Shown here piece by piece: positions 9,701 through 33,415 of a DNA stretch of 64,000 nt (position 1 is the stretch's first letter; each line of letters opens with the position of its first letter). The DNA is from Staphylococcus delphini. Its GTDB lineage: Bacteria > Bacillota > Bacilli > Staphylococcales > Staphylococcaceae. The stretch is from assembly GCF_900636325.1 (NCBI RefSeq), contig NZ_LR134263.1:2542001-2606000 (forward strand). Reading direction: 5' to 3'. The position numbers and the translations under genes are program-made. Under the pieces are notes generated by a model that was not told the DNA's origin, searched no databases, and saw only the letters and a list, made by a program, of their open reading frames with translations.

Positions 9701-11635
9701 TTAATCATTATCACGTAATAAGTTGGGATTTTTCACATATTGATAGTCATACAGCGCTATTTCTTGCAGTTGCATGAGTGAGCGTCTTAATTGGGCATAT
9801 CGTGCCATCTCAGGCAAATCAATCATCTGTTTTGCCCTTTGTCCTCGCTCAAAAAGTTTTGCCACATTTTCAAAGGCCAATAAGTATTGAGCTATCGCTG
9901 TCCCATCAATCGAAGGACGTTTCGGGTCTTCAATGGCCTGCAATAATTTAAAGTTCATTTGTTCGAGGATAAACATAGCTGGATAAAAATATTGTATTCT
10001 TTTTTTATTAGATGTCAACTCTCCATAAGCAAAACGATACATCGCTTCCATATTTTCGATATTGATTTTGAGTCGCAAACGATCATGATGTTTAAATGCT
10101 TGGATATCATAACGCGTTTCCGAAAATAAGCAATGGAATATTTGTGCTTCAATACGCATCACTTCAGCCATAATTTCTGGCAAACGTTTAGAAGCAAGGC
10201 GACTCCCAATCAACATCACACCAGCAATCGTAATCACAATACCAATTGTTGTATCCATCACTCGTGTCATCGCAATAACAGCAGACAAATTCCCTTGTGC
10301 AAGTCCGCCCAATAAAATCACTTGCATTGAAATGGCAATCATTGCTAATGCATAGTTTGCGCCGATAATCATCTCTGTAACCGCACCACTCAAACACAAA
10401 ACGGCAACCACCATCACAATATTAGGGTCAAATAATAAAAACAATGCCGCAATGGTCACCCCAACCGTCGTACCAATCCATCTTGCACCAGCACGTTCAA
10501 TATTTGCCACAGTTGTGCCCCCTATTAACACGGTATGCGCACTTAGGGGAATCCAATAGGCACGCTCAAAATCAAAAATAAGCGCAACAAAAATTGAAAC
10601 ACCTAAAATTAAAGTATACTTCGCTGTAGATATAAAGTTCATCGATTCAGGTGTTAAGTGATAACGTAATCTTTTCCAATACTGTGGAGATTGCATAATC
10701 ATTTGCTTTTCAACTTGCTCACGGGGCATACCAATCACTTCATCAACCTTATACATTGCATTTACTAAATTTTCAAATTCAGGTGCAACATGAACCGGCT
10801 TTTTCCATACTTCCGAGGGCGCAGCAAAATCATGCACACGTCCAGTCACATAACTCGCCATTTCCACAATTATCGCCGGAATGGGACGCTGACCTTTCGC
10901 ATTCAACTCTAATAATTCAGAGTAAATACCTTCTGCAATACGATGCAACAACATTAAGCGTTGCGCATCACTTGATCTTTTAATAACTTTAGAATGTGAG
11001 GTCTTTAATATTTCAGAAGTCGCCATCAAAATTTGAACTGTATCTTTCGCCATATCACTAAATTTCGCTTGCTCATTATAAGATTCAACCATTTTTTGTA
11101 CACTTTTAAAGGATTGAACAACAGCAGTATATTCAGGTCGAACAGGCCTTACTTTAATATCAATAAAGACAAACAAAATTGCGAATAATCCCCCTACTGC
11201 AACAACGAGACCTCTATGTAAAAATGCACTAGGATCGATAGGCATTACACTCGATAAACTGAATGCAATAATAAAGAACGTTGATGAAGGACCAGGAATA
11301 TTTAAAGTAACAAAAATATAGTGTGGTACGACTGCTACAATCAGTAAACAAATTCCAAATAGGAGTGTGTGACCCGCAGTTAAAGTCCCAAACATCATCG
11401 TTAAAACTAATGCGATGGATGCAAAAGTCACAGATCTTAAACGCGATATTGCAGTTCCTTTAAAAACATATATGTTTGCAAACGTTCCGATTGTTGCAAG
11501 TAAAGCATTCGCAAAATCATTAAATATTAAGCCATATAAGAGTGGAATCAGCATCAGAACAAACTGCCTCAAACCTCGATGAAGATCGATTTTTCGTTGA
11601 TCTAACTCAAATAAGCTTTTAAAATACTTAAACAT
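9701..11635 (-). CDS. FUSC-family membrane protein (aromatic acid exporter-like)
   Basis: A 644-residue protein with two blocks of transmembrane helices (about residues 20-165 and 345-485), separated and followed by cytosolic helical regions. This is the layout of the FUSC / YccS / aromatic-acid exporter families. The second block contains FERAYWIPLSAHTVLIGG and ERAGARWIGTTVG, typical of these proteins. The substrate is unknown. I chose the ATG at 11635, preceded by AAGGTG with a six-base spacer. An ATG six bases upstream is too close to that site. It stands alone between the pdxR terminator and the rRNA terminator. I do not recall a gene here in S. aureus, so it may be lineage-specific. Confidence 0.75.
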   Translation of the reverse strand: MFKYFKSLFELDQRKIDLHRGLRQFVLMLIPLLYGLIFNDFANALLATIGTFANIYVFKGTAISRLRSVTFASIALVLTMMFGTLTAGHTLLFGICLLIVAVVPHYIFVTLNIPGPSSTFFIIAFSLSSVMPIDPSAFLHRGLVVAVGGLFAILFVFIDIKVRPVRPEYTAVVQSFKSVQKMVESYNEQAKFSDMAKDTVQILMATSEILKTSHSKVIKRSSDAQRLMLLHRIAEGIYSELLELNAKGQRPIPAIIVEMASYVTGRVHDFAAPSEVWKKPVHVAPEFENLVNAMYKVDEVIGMPREQVEKQMIMQSPQYWKRLRYHLTPESMNFISTAKYTLILGVSIFVALIFDFERAYWIPLSAHTVLIGGTTVANIERAGARWIGTTVGVTIAALFLLFDPNIVMVVAVLCLSGAVTEMIIGANYALAMIAISMQVILLGGLAQGNLSAVIAMTRVMDTTIGIVITIAGVMLIGSRLASKRLPEIMAEVMRIEAQIFHCLFSETRYDIQAFKHHDRLRLKINIENMEAMYRFAYGELTSNKKRIQYFYPAMFILEQMNFKLLQAIEDPKRPSIDGTAIAQYLLAFENVAKLFERGQRAKQMIDLPEMARYAQLRRSLMQLQEIALYDYQYVKNPNLLRDND

Positions 11636-11802
11636 GAACATCACCTTAATTTCTATAATCTTTAATCCGTTCAATTTATTCGACATCATTATAACATCTG
11701 CTTTATTAAAGAGGGGGATGGTCTATCGACATCTAATTGCATATCAGGTAGAAGTCAAATCAGCGTTGGCACCATCACAAAATTCCAAATCAAAATCAAG
11801 AC

Positions 11803-11827
11803 AAAAAAAAGAGACTTTACAGTCTCT
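11803..11827 (-). terminator. Terminator of the first rRNA operon
   Basis: Read on the minus strand, the hairpin AGAGACTGTAAAGTCTCT is followed by eight T residues, 34 bases downstream of the 5S gene. Confidence 0.9.
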
Positions 11828-11860
11828 ATCGGCTCATCGCATCCTATGCGTTAAAATTCT

Positions 11861-11975
11861 GCTTGGCAACGTCCTACTCTCGCGGAACGTAAGTCCGACT
11901 ACCATCGGCGCTAAAGAGCTTAACTTCTGTGTTCGGCATGGGAACAGGTGTGACCTCTTTGCCATAGTCACCAAA
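11861..11975 (-). rRNA. rrf: 5S rRNA (operon A)
   Basis: About 115 nt with the universal CCGAACACAGAAGTTAAGC-type core on the minus strand. It is the last gene of the operon with tRNA-Ile and matches the copy at 17404-17518. Ends are placed from the terminal stem TTTGGTGAC ... GCCAAG. Confidence 0.95.
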
Positions 11976-11996
11976 CAAAAATATGATGAATGTTAT

Positions 11997-12021
11997 ACAT
12001 TCAAAACTAGATAGTAAGTAT
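11997..12021 (-). other. 3' half of the pre-23S processing stem (operon A)
   Basis: ATACTTACTATCTAGTTTTGAATGT-like sequence just after 23S (minus strand) is complementary to the segment at 15389-15415 just before 23S. The two halves close the pre-23S hairpin that RNase III-type enzymes cut. Operon B has the same pair. Confidence 0.7.
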
Positions 12022-12058
12022 ATTTATCACAAGCATTACCTTATGAACAATTATTTTG

Positions 12059-17161
<5,103 letters not shown>

Positions 17162-17309
17162 GAAGTAAGCTTGATGTAGCTCGTTGATTGTTTAAGTCAA
17201 TCACTCTTGAAAGTACTTTTGAAGTACTCAAATTATCGGAATTAACGTTGACATATTGTCATTCAGTTTTCAATGTTCATGTCATTTCTTTTTGACTCGA
17301 CAAGAGATA
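17162..17309 (-). other. 16S leader of operon A
   Basis: Transcribed leader from the promoter at 17310-17338. It carries CATTGAAAACTGAATGACA (17257-17275), the 5' half of the pre-16S stem, and a possible boxA-like antitermination element. Over the first 110 bases it equals the leader of operon B except for two bases (17172 and 17180 area). Confidence 0.6.
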
Positions 17310-17338
17310 ATTATACAGTGCTCTTGTTAAAAAGTCAA
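17310..17338 (-). promoter_or_regulatory. rRNA promoter of operon A
   Basis: A consensus-like sigma-A promoter on the minus strand: -35 TTGACT (17333-17338), 17-base spacer, -10 TATAAT (17310-17315). It lies about 150 bases before 16S and just after the operon B terminator, so operon A is transcribed on its own. Confidence 0.9.
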
Positions 17339-17370
17339 CAACTTTTATTGTTTTTTCTAATTTTTCCAAG

Positions 17371-17390
17371 AAAAAATGACCAACTGGCCA
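17371..17390 (-). terminator. Terminator of the second rRNA operon
   Basis: On the minus strand the hairpin TGGCCAGTTGGTCA is followed by six T residues, directly after the 5S gene at 17404-17518. Confidence 0.85.
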
Positions 17391-17403
17391 TGATAAAAGT
17401 TTT

Positions 17404-17518
17404 GCTTGGCAACGTCCTACTCTCGCGGAACGTAAGTCCGACTACCATCGGCGCTAAAGAGCTTAACTTCTGTGTTCGGCATGGGAACAGGTGTGACCTC
17501 TTTGCCATAGTCACCAAA
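17404..17518 (-). rRNA. rrf: 5S rRNA (operon B)
   Basis: Same sequence as the 5S at 11861-11975. It closes the operon that starts with the extra 5S and the tRNA array. Confidence 0.95.
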
Positions 17519-17601
17519 CAAAAATATGATGAATGTTATACATTCAAAACTAGATAGTAAGTATATTTATCACAAGCATTACCTTATGAACAATTATTTT
17601 G

Positions 17602-22617
<5,016 letters not shown>

Positions 22618-22749
22618 GAAGTAAGCTTGATATAGCTCATTGATTGTTTAAGTCAATCACTCTTGAAAGTACTTTTGAAGTACTCAAATTATCGGAATTA
22701 ACGTTGACATATTGTCATTCAGTTTTCAATGTTCATTTCAAAAATATAA

Positions 22750-22825
22750 TGGTGGAGACTAGCGGGATCGAACCGCTGACCTCCTGCGTGCAAAGCAGGC
22801 GCTCTCCCAGCTGAGCTAAGCCCCC
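22750..22825 (-). tRNA. tRNA-Ala (TGC)
   Basis: Cloverleaf GGGGGCTTAGCTCAG with anticodon TGC and encoded CCA. Last tRNA of the array, 132 bases before 16S of operon B. Confidence 0.96.
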
Positions 22826-22842
22826 ATGTTATTTTACAGAAG

Positions 22843-22916
22843 TCGGGAAGACAGGATTTGAACCTGCGACCCCTTGGTCCCAAACCAAGTGCTCTACCAA
22901 GCTGAGCTACTTCCCG
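22843..22916 (-). tRNA. tRNA-Pro (TGG)
   Basis: Cloverleaf CGGGAAGTAGCTCAG with anticodon TGG. The CCA end is not encoded. Confidence 0.95.
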
Positions 22917-22928
22917 TTATTAAGATGG

Positions 22929-23002
22929 CGCGCCCGATAGGAGTCGAACCCATAACCTTTTGATCCGTAGTCAAACGCTCTATCCAATTGAGCTACGGGC
23001 GC
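22929..23002 (-). tRNA. tRNA-Arg (ACG)
   Basis: Cloverleaf GCGCCCGTAGCTCAA with anticodon ACG (A34 normally edited to inosine). The CCA end is not encoded. Confidence 0.95.
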
Positions 23003-23013
23003 ATGATTAAAGA

Positions 23014-23102
23014 TGGTGCCGAGGACCGGAATCGAACCGGTACGGTGATCTCTCACCGCAGGATTTTAAGTCCTGTGCGTCTGCCAGTTCCGCCACCCCG
23101 GC
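23014..23102 (-). tRNA. tRNA-Leu (TAA)
   Basis: An 89-nt class II tRNA starting GCCGGGGTGGCGGAAC with anticodon TAA, a long variable arm (GGTGAGAGATCACC) and encoded CCA. Confidence 0.96.
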
Positions 23103-23110
23103 AAAAATAA

Positions 23111-23185
23111 TGGAGCAGAAGACGGGATTCGAACCCGCGACCCCGACCTTGGCAAGGTCGTATTCTACCGCTGAACTACTTCTGC
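23111..23185 (-). tRNA. tRNA-Gly (GCC)
   Basis: Cloverleaf GCAGAAGTAGTTCAG with anticodon GCC and encoded CCA. Confidence 0.95.
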
Positions 23186-23203
23186 TCAATAGTATTCGAA
23201 TGA

Positions 23204-23276
23204 TGAGCCATAGAGGATTCGAACCTCTGACCCTCTGATTAAAAGTCAGATGCTCTACCAACTGAGCTAATGGCTC
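23204..23276 (-). tRNA. tRNA-Lys (TTT)
   Basis: Cloverleaf GAGCCATTAGCTCAG with anticodon TTT. The CCA end is not encoded. Confidence 0.95.
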
Positions 23277-23282
23277 ATAAAA

Positions 23283-23358
<76 letters not shown>

Positions 23359-23360
23359 AA

Positions 23361-23436
23361 TGGTGGAGAATGACGGGATCGAACCGCCGACCCTCTGCTT
23401 GTAAGGCAGATGCTCTCCCAGCTGAGCTAATTCTCC
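23361..23436 (-). tRNA. tRNA-Val (TAC)
   Basis: Cloverleaf GGAGAATTAGCTCAG with anticodon TAC and encoded CCA. First tRNA after the extra 5S gene. Confidence 0.96.
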
Positions 23437-23446
23437 ATATGTAATG

Positions 23447-23560
23447 CCTGGCAACGTCCTACTCTCGCGGAACGTAAGTCCGACTACCATCGGCGCTAAA
23501 GAGCTTAACTTCTGTGTTCGGCATGGGAACAGGTGTGACCTCTTTGCCATTGTCACCAGA
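23447..23560 (-). rRNA. rrf: Extra 5S rRNA at the head of the tRNA array
   Basis: A complete 5S gene with no 23S upstream of it. It differs from the other two copies in the terminal helix (TCTGG...CCAGG instead of TTTGG...CCAAG, a compensatory pair change) and by one base in the GACAATGG segment. It lies between the promoter at 23707-23735 and tRNA-Val, so it is the first gene of transcription unit 5S-8 tRNA-16S-23S-5S. Confidence 0.94.
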
Positions 23561-23706
23561 CAATAATTATTTTATTAAGTAGCTCATCGGCTACCTTTTT
23601 ATAATACATGTTTTGCAAATACTTTTCAATAGTTAATTTTACACTTTGTTTAAGTTTTTTACAAACATTTTAAATTTGGTTTGCCGTTCAATTTGACGAC
23701 TTTTAT

Positions 23707-23735
23707 ATAATACTTAATTATCATTTTAAAGTCAA
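23707..23735 (-). promoter_or_regulatory. Promoter of the 5S-tRNA-16S-23S-5S unit
   Basis: Minus-strand -35 TTGACT (23730-23735), 17-base spacer, -10 TATTAT (23707-23712), about 150 bases before the extra 5S gene. It resembles the operon A promoter in -35 and spacing and is the only good promoter upstream of operon B. Confidence 0.8.
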
Positions 23736-23925
23736 CACTTTTTATCACCTTTTTTAAAAATAAATTTAAGATGGTTTACACAACCCCTTCGATACCCCAC
23801 CACCTGTGGAACCAACCAAGCTTCACCATATCCATTCTCCATACATCATAGTATTCTCTTGCCTACGCATTGCAATATGAAATGCCCCTATCGTTCATCC
23901 ATTTCTCCTTTACTGAAATTAAAAA

Positions 23926-23962
23926 AACGCCTGTACACTGAATAGTCAATGTACAAGCGTTT
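23926..23962 (-). terminator. Terminator of lysS
   Basis: Minus-strand stem AACGCtTGTACA ... TGTACAgGCGTT followed by a run of T residues, starting 11 bases after the lysS stop. Confidence 0.88.
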
Positions 23963-23973
23963 GATGATATATC

Positions 23974-26476
<2,503 letters not shown>

Positions 26477-26520
26477 TTCAAATTTCCTCCAATATATTCA
26501 AAGTCAATCACCAAAATCCA

Positions 26521-26998
26521 TCACAATATTGCTTTATATTTCACTACTGTATCATCATGAGGTACGATCTGTTGAATTTTTTGGCCCGAATGCGGTTCGA
26601 TGACATTGGAAGCTATATCATTTAACGGTACCATCACAAAAGCACGTTCAGTCATACGCGGATGCGGCACCGTTAAATCATCTTCTTCAATGATTTCATC
26701 GCCATACAATAAAATATCAATATCCATTGTACGTGGGCCCCATCGCACTTTACGTACACGATGTAACTCTGCCTCAGTTTCTAAAGCGACCTTTAACAAG
26801 TCTTGTGCAGAAAGTTGTGTTTGAATGTGTAAGCATAAATTCAAAAAATCAGGTTGTTCTGTATATCCGACCGGCTTCGTTTCATAAATAGATGAAATCG
26901 CAACAACATTAATCTTGTCATGGGCATCTAATAAATCAATCGCTGCTTTTAACTGTGCTTCTCGGTCACCCATGTTACTGCCTAAACCTAAATACGCA

Positions 26999-27006
<8 letters not shown>
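26521..27006 (-). CDS. folK: FolK, HPPK (6-hydroxymethyl-dihydropterin pyrophosphokinase)
   Basis: FolK transfers pyrophosphate from ATP to 6-hydroxymethyl-7,8-dihydropterin, the step before FolP. The 161-residue protein shows the [10 protein letters not shown] start, [19 protein letters not shown] with the metal-binding Asp pair, and [12 protein letters not shown]. Its ATG at 27006 overlaps the folB stop (26999-27001), so translation is coupled. Length and motifs are standard. Confidence 0.97.
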
Positions 27007-28172
<1,166 letters not shown>

Positions 28173-28208
28173 TCATTCAACCATTCACATCCACCTTAGA
28201 ATAGGTAT

Positions 28209-28214
28209 ATTATA
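28209..28214 (-). promoter_or_regulatory. Candidate extended -10 for folP-folB-folK-dus-lysS
   Basis: Minus-strand TGTTATAAT gives an extended -10 (TATAAT at 28209-28214), about 57 bases before the folP start. The -35 at 17 bases is poor. A TTGACA exists further upstream but at a spacing of about 25. Confidence 0.5.
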
Positions 28215-28335
28215 ACAGATTTCTGAAGCTTTCATATAATGTCAACCATCGTCTTTAAAGCGGAATAATACGCGAACTTGATGGCTAAGTGAGACGCATC
28301 ATTTTCTATAGCCACATCGCTAAAATGCAATAAAA

Positions 28336-28363
28336 AAGCAGGACTGTATGTGCACAGCCCCAC
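28336..28363 (-). terminator. Terminator of cysK
   Basis: Minus-strand hairpin GTGGGGCTGT ... ACAGTCCTGC (with wobble pairs) followed by TTTTTTATT, shortly after the cysK stop. Confidence 0.65.
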
Positions 28364-28372
28364 TGTTCTTGA

Positions 28373-29302
28373 TTATTCAAAATTATAAAGTGGTGTAGAA
28401 AGGTAACGCTCACCATTACTTGGCAATACCGTTACAACTGTCTTACCTTTACCTAATTCTTTCGCTTTTTGAATCGCCGCATAAATGGCCGCACCTGAAG
28501 AAATACCACCTAAGATACCTTCTTCTTTAGCAACACGACGAGATGTTTCCATCGCTACTTCATTACCGACTTTAATAATTTCATCATAAATTTCTGTGTT
28601 TAATGTACCTGGTACAAAGCCCGCACCTAAACCTTGTAATTTATGAGGTCCTGGTTCGCCACCACTTAATACTGGTGAGTCTTCAGGTTCGATGGCAACG
28701 ATTTGAATGTCTGGATATTTTTCTTTTAACACTTTACCAGCACCTGACAATGTACCACCCGTACCTACACCTGCTAAAAAGGCGTCGATGGTACGACCTT
28801 CAAATTGTTCGACAAGTTCTGGACCTGTTGTTAATTCATGCACTCTTGGGTTAGCTGGGTTTTCGAATTGTTGTGGTTCAAAATAGCCATGTGTCTCTTT
28901 AAGCTCTTTCGCTTTTTTAATTGCACCTTTCATCGCTTCAGCACCTGGTGTCAATACGAGTTCTGCACCGTAAGCTTTTAATAAGTTACGACGTTCCATA
29001 CTCATTGTTTCAGGCATTGTGAAAACGGCTTTATAACCTTTTGCCGCACATACAAATGCTAAACCGATACCTGTGTTGCCTGAAGTAGGTTCGACAATTG
29101 TGTCACCCGGCTTAATTTTGCCTTCTTTTTCTGCTTGTTCAATCATCGCTAAGGCAATACGGTCTTTCACAGAACCGCCTGGATTTTGATATTCTAATTT
29201 TACATAAATGTCCGCAGCATCTTCACCTGCTTGATGACGTAACTTAACAACAGGTGTTTGACCAATAATGTCTGTAATATTATCTACTGGTTTTCTGACC
29301 AT
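28373..29302 (-). CDS. cysK: CysK, O-acetylserine (thiol)-lyase
   Basis: CysK makes cysteine from O-acetylserine and sulfide with PLP. The 309-residue protein shows the PLP lysine in [10 protein letters not shown], the [11 protein letters not shown] substrate loop, [10 protein letters not shown] phosphate loop and GISSGAA. It is very close to the S. aureus enzyme, including NPGGSVKDR and the [14 protein letters not shown] end. I chose the ATG at 29302 (MVRKPVDN). An adjacent ATG at 29305 is equally possible. In staphylococci cysK is under CymR control; I do not see a clear CymR box. Confidence 0.95.
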   Translation of the reverse strand: MVRKPVDNITDIIGQTPVVKLRHQAGEDAADIYVKLEYQNPGGSVKDRIALAMIEQAEKEGKIKPGDTIVEPTSGNTGIGLAFVCAAKGYKAVFTMPETMSMERRNLLKAYGAELVLTPGAEAMKGAIKKAKELKETHGYFEPQQFENPANPRVHELTTGPELVEQFEGRTIDAFLAGVGTGGTLSGAGKVLKEKYPDIQIVAIEPEDSPVLSGGEPGPHKLQGLGAGFVPGTLNTEIYDEIIKVGNEVAMETSRRVAKEEGILGGISSGAAIYAAIQKAKELGKGKTVVTVLPSNGERYLSTPLYNFE

Positions 29303-29838
29303 CATCAACAACCTCACTTTTTAATTAATTTTCTCGTTAAAACATAGCTATTATATCGGATATCTATAGTGTACCACTAAATGTACGCGAGCAAAAGCAC
29401 ATTCTCAGTCGCAACTGTTTTTTTATCTAGATATCGAGCGATGATAACGCCTTTCTCATTTAAAAGACTCGCACACTCAATTTTATATCATTGAAGACCG
29501 AGAAGAAATGACGTCGTTTAAATGTTACTGAATTAGCCATCAATTCACGTGAGACGATAACTATTTTGAAATGGTTCATCAAACTCAAAACTTGCCCTCA
29601 TACACCACTGTTATCAATGTAAAAATGCCAAAATGGATGGGGATTTTCCGAGGGATTGAAAAACCGCCAATGCTACTTCTAATATAACAATATCACGAAG
29701 TGTTGGCGAGTTAAGACAAGTCTCTGGAAAAGCGAATCCATACCGGCAACCTCAAAGAATGCGTGTGCATGGGGGCAAGTTAAGGGAAATATAAAATTAA
29801 ATATACTCAAAATTTTGATTCTAGCTTGTTACGTGTGT
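29303..29838. other. Intergenic region between cysK and hslO
   Basis: About 530 bases without a supported gene. A TATAAT near 29353-29358 (minus strand) may be the cysK -10. The stretch 29590-29790 is less AT-rich, but I found no reading frame, tRNA or clear repeat in it. Confidence 0.4.
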
Positions 29839-30723
29839 TTAAGATGGCATTTCAGCAAGTAACGCCTTCAATTCATCTTCTGAAAATGCATAGCGTGAGC
29901 GACAGAAATGACATTCCGCTTCTGCACCGTGATCTTTTGCAATCATATCTTCAATTTCGGCTTGACCTAAACCTTTGATCGCATTTAAAAATTTATCGTG
30001 GCTACAGTTACATTCAAATTCAGTCGGCATACTTTCTAAAATTGTCACATTGTCTTTACCTAATATCGTTTCTAACATTTCTTCCGGTGTTAAACCTTCA
30101 TCAATTAATGTTGATACAGGTTTCATCGTGTTAATCGCTGCTTCTAAACGATCGATAGTTTCATCTTTGGCACCCGGCATGACTTGAAGGATAAATCCAC
30201 CCGCTGCTTTGATAGAGTTATCTGGGTTAACAAGTACACCGACACCGACTGATGAAGGAACTTGTTCACTGTTCGCAAAATAATATGTGAAGTCTTCACC
30301 GAGTTCACCTGAAATGATAGGGCTACTACCTGTGTAATAATCACGCATGCCCACATCTTTTACGACATTGATTGCGCCCGTTGTCCCGACTGCACGACGC
30401 ACATCTAATTTGCCTTGTTCATTGAGTGGGAAGTGCGTTTGAGGGTTCGTCACATAGCCTCTTACTTTCCCTTTCGCATCTGCATCAGCAATAATTTTAC
30501 CGATTGGGCCATCGCCGTCTACCGTTACTGTTAATTTTTGGTCGCCTTTTAACATGGCACCCATCATTAAGCTTGCTGTCATTGTTCGACCTAAAGCTGC
30601 AGATGCAGTGGGCCATGTATAATGACGCTTTTGTGCTTCTTGAATTGTTTCCGTTGCGTTGACACTATATGCGCGGATTTCTCCGTTAAAGGCCAACGCT
30701 TTTACTAAATAGTCATGTGTCAT
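29839..30723 (-). CDS. hslO: Hsp33, redox-regulated chaperone
   Basis: Hsp33 is a holdase chaperone switched on by oxidation of a zinc-bound cysteine cluster. The 294-residue protein has the N-terminal Hsp33 domain and the C-terminal redox switch CNC (in [10 protein letters not shown]) and CHFC (in ECHFCRSRY), about residues 236-272. The ATG at 30723 follows AGGAGTGATA. It is separated from ftsH and cysK by long gaps, so it may be a single-gene unit. Confidence 0.97.
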   Translation of the reverse strand: MTHDYLVKALAFNGEIRAYSVNATETIQEAQKRHYTWPTASAALGRTMTASLMMGAMLKGDQKLTVTVDGDGPIGKIIADADAKGKVRGYVTNPQTHFPLNEQGKLDVRRAVGTTGAINVVKDVGMRDYYTGSSPIISGELGEDFTYYFANSEQVPSSVGVGVLVNPDNSIKAAGGFILQVMPGAKDETIDRLEAAINTMKPVSTLIDEGLTPEEMLETILGKDNVTILESMPTEFECNCSHDKFLNAIKGLGQAEIEDMIAKDHGAEAECHFCRSRYAFSEDELKALLAEMPS

Positions 30724-31185
30724 TTTGCTATATCACTCCTTAAATTTATGCAGTTCATTCTGTGTTATGGATTGATTATCATCTATGTCCGTCACTGGTT
30801 TGGTTGGAAGGTCACTACTTTGCATTATCATACGCGGAAGTCTCGTACGACTCAACCAAAATGCTTTCTACAGCTTTATTACGTATCGAGATAGAAATCA
30901 TTTATACATTCAAACTAGCGAAAGAGGAGCGGACATAAAAATTTTTGATGCAATTGATATGGTATTTTATTTAACTTGCCTTCCCTATGATTTATGGTTC
31001 TTGATTGCCCTCATGGCTTCGCGTTTCTCACGATGAGACAACTGTTTTTATAAAGCTTTGCCACCACTTATGCCCCCATGATTTTGAAAAGGGTACACCC
31101 CTTCATCTCATCAGTGTTCACCAATTATAAAAAGGGCTTTTCTTAAAAGTGTTCTGCTTTCAAGAAAAGCCCTGATGTTTATCGC
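30724..31185. other. Intergenic region between hslO and ftsH
   Basis: About 460 bases with only the ftsH terminator at 31133-31173. An 83-codon plus-strand frame inside (30785-31036) has no ribosome site or family likeness and I do not count it as a gene. Confidence 0.5.
31133..31173 (-). terminator. Terminator of ftsH
   Basis: A perfect 12-bp stem AGGGCTTTTCTT ... AAGAAAAGCCCT followed by TTTTTATAA on the minus strand. Confidence 0.9.
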
Positions 31186-33300
31186 TTATTGACGTGGCGG
31201 TTGATCATTGCCTGGACGATCAATGTTTGGTTCTTGTTCATAACCCGTTTTATCGCCATTGTCATTTTGTTGTGTGTCTTCACTGTCTTTTGACTCAGTC
31301 TCATTTGTTGTTTCGTCTTCATTACGACGTTCTGATTGACCACGGTTTGCGTGTTCTGTCAATTCTTCTTGTTCGCGACGAATATCCTCATAAGACTTAC
31401 CATATTTCCCTTCGTCAAACGCTTTATTTTCAGAATGGTTAACGACTTTTGCATCATCATAATTCACTTCTGGTAAATGGCCTTCGTGGAATAATGATTG
31501 AATTTGTTCTGCAACCAATGTTTCTTCAGTTAATAACGTTTTCGCGATGAGTTTCAATTGTGATTCATGTTCTAATAAGATTTGTTTACAACGTTCATAT
31601 TGTTCTTTAATGATACGCTGAACTTCTTTATCAATTTCAAAGGCGATTTGACCTGAGTATTCAGGTTCACCAGACATGTCTTTACCTAAGAAGACTTGTC
31701 CGCCACCATGTGAGAATTGTACAGTACCCAGTTTTTTACTCATACCGTATTTCGTCACCATTTCACGCGCAATTTGTGTCGCACGTTCAAAGTCATTTGA
31801 CGCACCTGTTGAGACTTCGTTAAAGATAATATCTTCAGCGACACGTCCACCAAGTAAACCACAAATCTTATCGAGCAATTCTGGTTCAGTCATTAAGAAG
31901 CGGTCTTGTTTCGGTAACATCATTGCGTAACCACCCGCTTGACCACGTGGGACGATAGTTACTTTGTGCACCACTTCAGCTTCGTCAAGGACCATACCGA
32001 TAATTGTATGTCCTGCTTCATGATGAGCAACGATATTACGTTCTTTTTCAGAAATGACACGTGATTTTTTAGCTGGACCTGCAATGACACGGTCTGTAGC
32101 CTCTTCAATATCACGCATATCGATTTTTTTCTTACCACTACGCGCCGCAACTAATGACGCTTCGTTGAGTAAGTTTTCTAAATCGGCACCAGAAAAGCCC
32201 GGTGTACGTTGCGCAATCGCTTTAAGGTCTACTGTTTCATCTAAAGGTTTGTTTTTAGCGTGAACATGTAAAATTGCTTCACGACCTGTCACATCTGGAC
32301 GTCCAACTTGAATTTGACGGTCAAAACGGCCCGGACGTAATAACGCAGGATCTAAAATGTCAGGACGGTTTGTCGCTGCAATCATGATGATGCCTTCATT
32401 TTCACCAAAACCATCCATCTCTACAAGAAGTTGGTTTAATGTTTGTTCACGTTCATCATGACCACCGCCAACACCTGCGCCACGTTGACGACCGACTGCA
32501 TCGATTTCATCTATAAAAATGATACACGGCGCATTTTTCTTCGCATTTTCGAATAAATCACGGACACGGCTCGCACCGACACCGACAAACATTTCAACAA
32601 AGTCCGAACCACTAATTGAGAAGAACGGTACACCTGCTTCACCCGCTACTGCACGTGCAAGCAATGTTTTACCTGTACCTGGTGGCCCTACTAATAAGAC
32701 CCCTTTCGGAATACGTGAACCCATTTGTTTGAATTTCTTATTATCTTTCAAGAAGTCAACAATTTCAATGAGTTCTTGTTTCTCTTCATCTGCTCCGGCA
32801 ACATCTGTGAAACGTACACGGCCTTTTTGACTGTCGTACATTTTCGCTTTGGACTTACCAAAGTTCATCATACGACCGCCACCACCGCCGCCTTGTGCTT
32901 GGCTAAGGAAGAAAATAAAGAGTAAAGCAATCACTAAAACAGGAATTAATGTAGAAATAATACTTACAAATACACTCTGTCCTTCTTCTTCTTTAACAGT
33001 AAAATCTAATCCTTTTTGGTCTTTGGCTGTTTCAGTAACTTTATTCAATTCTTGATCATTATTAAACAAAATTGTTGAGGCATAATCGTCATTATTTTTT
33101 AACTTACCGCTCACTTTATAAACGTTATTTTCTGGTTGAATTTCTAAAGATTTTAGTTCTCCATTATCCAACTTTTGAATAAATTGCGTGTACGTTAACT
33201 CTTTAGGTACATTTCCATTGCCGTTAATCCATGAAAATAGCCCAAAGATAACAACGCCGACAATGGCTATAAACAGCACATTACGAAAAGCTTTCTGCAT
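31186..33300 (-). CDS. ftsH: FtsH, membrane AAA+ zinc metalloprotease
   Basis: FtsH degrades misfolded membrane and short-lived cytosolic proteins. The 704-residue protein has two membrane segments (about residues 7-25 and 112-133) around an extracytoplasmic domain, then Walker A GPPGTGKT (205-212), Walker B IIFIDE (260-265), the second region of homology [21 protein letters not shown] (in part, 308-328) and the zinc site HEAGH (427-431). The C-terminal 60 residues are hydrophilic and low in complexity (many E, D, N, Q), as in other staphylococci. The ATG at 33300 follows GGAGGAAACG. It comes after hpt in the tilS-hpt-ftsH row. Confidence 0.98.
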   Translation of the reverse strand: MQKAFRNVLFIAIVGVVIFGLFSWINGNGNVPKELTYTQFIQKLDNGELKSLEIQPENNVYKVSGKLKNNDDYASTILFNNDQELNKVTETAKDQKGLDFTVKEEEGQSVFVSIISTLIPVLVIALLFIFFLSQAQGGGGGGRMMNFGKSKAKMYDSQKGRVRFTDVAGADEEKQELIEIVDFLKDNKKFKQMGSRIPKGVLLVGPPGTGKTLLARAVAGEAGVPFFSISGSDFVEMFVGVGASRVRDLFENAKKNAPCIIFIDEIDAVGRQRGAGVGGGHDEREQTLNQLLVEMDGFGENEGIIMIAATNRPDILDPALLRPGRFDRQIQVGRPDVTGREAILHVHAKNKPLDETVDLKAIAQRTPGFSGADLENLLNEASLVAARSGKKKIDMRDIEEATDRVIAGPAKKSRVISEKERNIVAHHEAGHTIIGMVLDEAEVVHKVTIVPRGQAGGYAMMLPKQDRFLMTEPELLDKICGLLGGRVAEDIIFNEVSTGASNDFERATQIAREMVTKYGMSKKLGTVQFSHGGGQVFLGKDMSGEPEYSGQIAFEIDKEVQRIIKEQYERCKQILLEHESQLKLIAKTLLTEETLVAEQIQSLFHEGHLPEVNYDDAKVVNHSENKAFDEGKYGKSYEDIRREQEELTEHANRGQSERRNEDETTNETESKDSEDTQQNDNGDKTGYEQEPNIDRPGNDQPPRQ

Positions 33301-33415
33301 GCGTCGTTTCCTCCTACTTCAAATATAAAACTAATAAAAATTTTACCATAATTGTTACACAAATGGCTAGTAATTGACTTTTATCAACGCTGAGGATATG
33401 CCCTAATCAACGTGA

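Larger units (their letters stand above)
23564..23973. other. Region between lysS and the 5S-tRNA-rRNA unit
   Basis: It holds the lysS terminator (23926-23962) and the promoter of the 5S-tRNA-rRNA unit (23707-23735), with an AT-rich stretch between the promoter and 5S. Positions 23760-23920 show no gene or repeat. Confidence 0.6.

Noticed and set aside
30785..31036. Plus-strand frame of 83 codons between hslO and ftsH
   Set aside because: No ribosome site, no family likeness and opposite to all neighbours.
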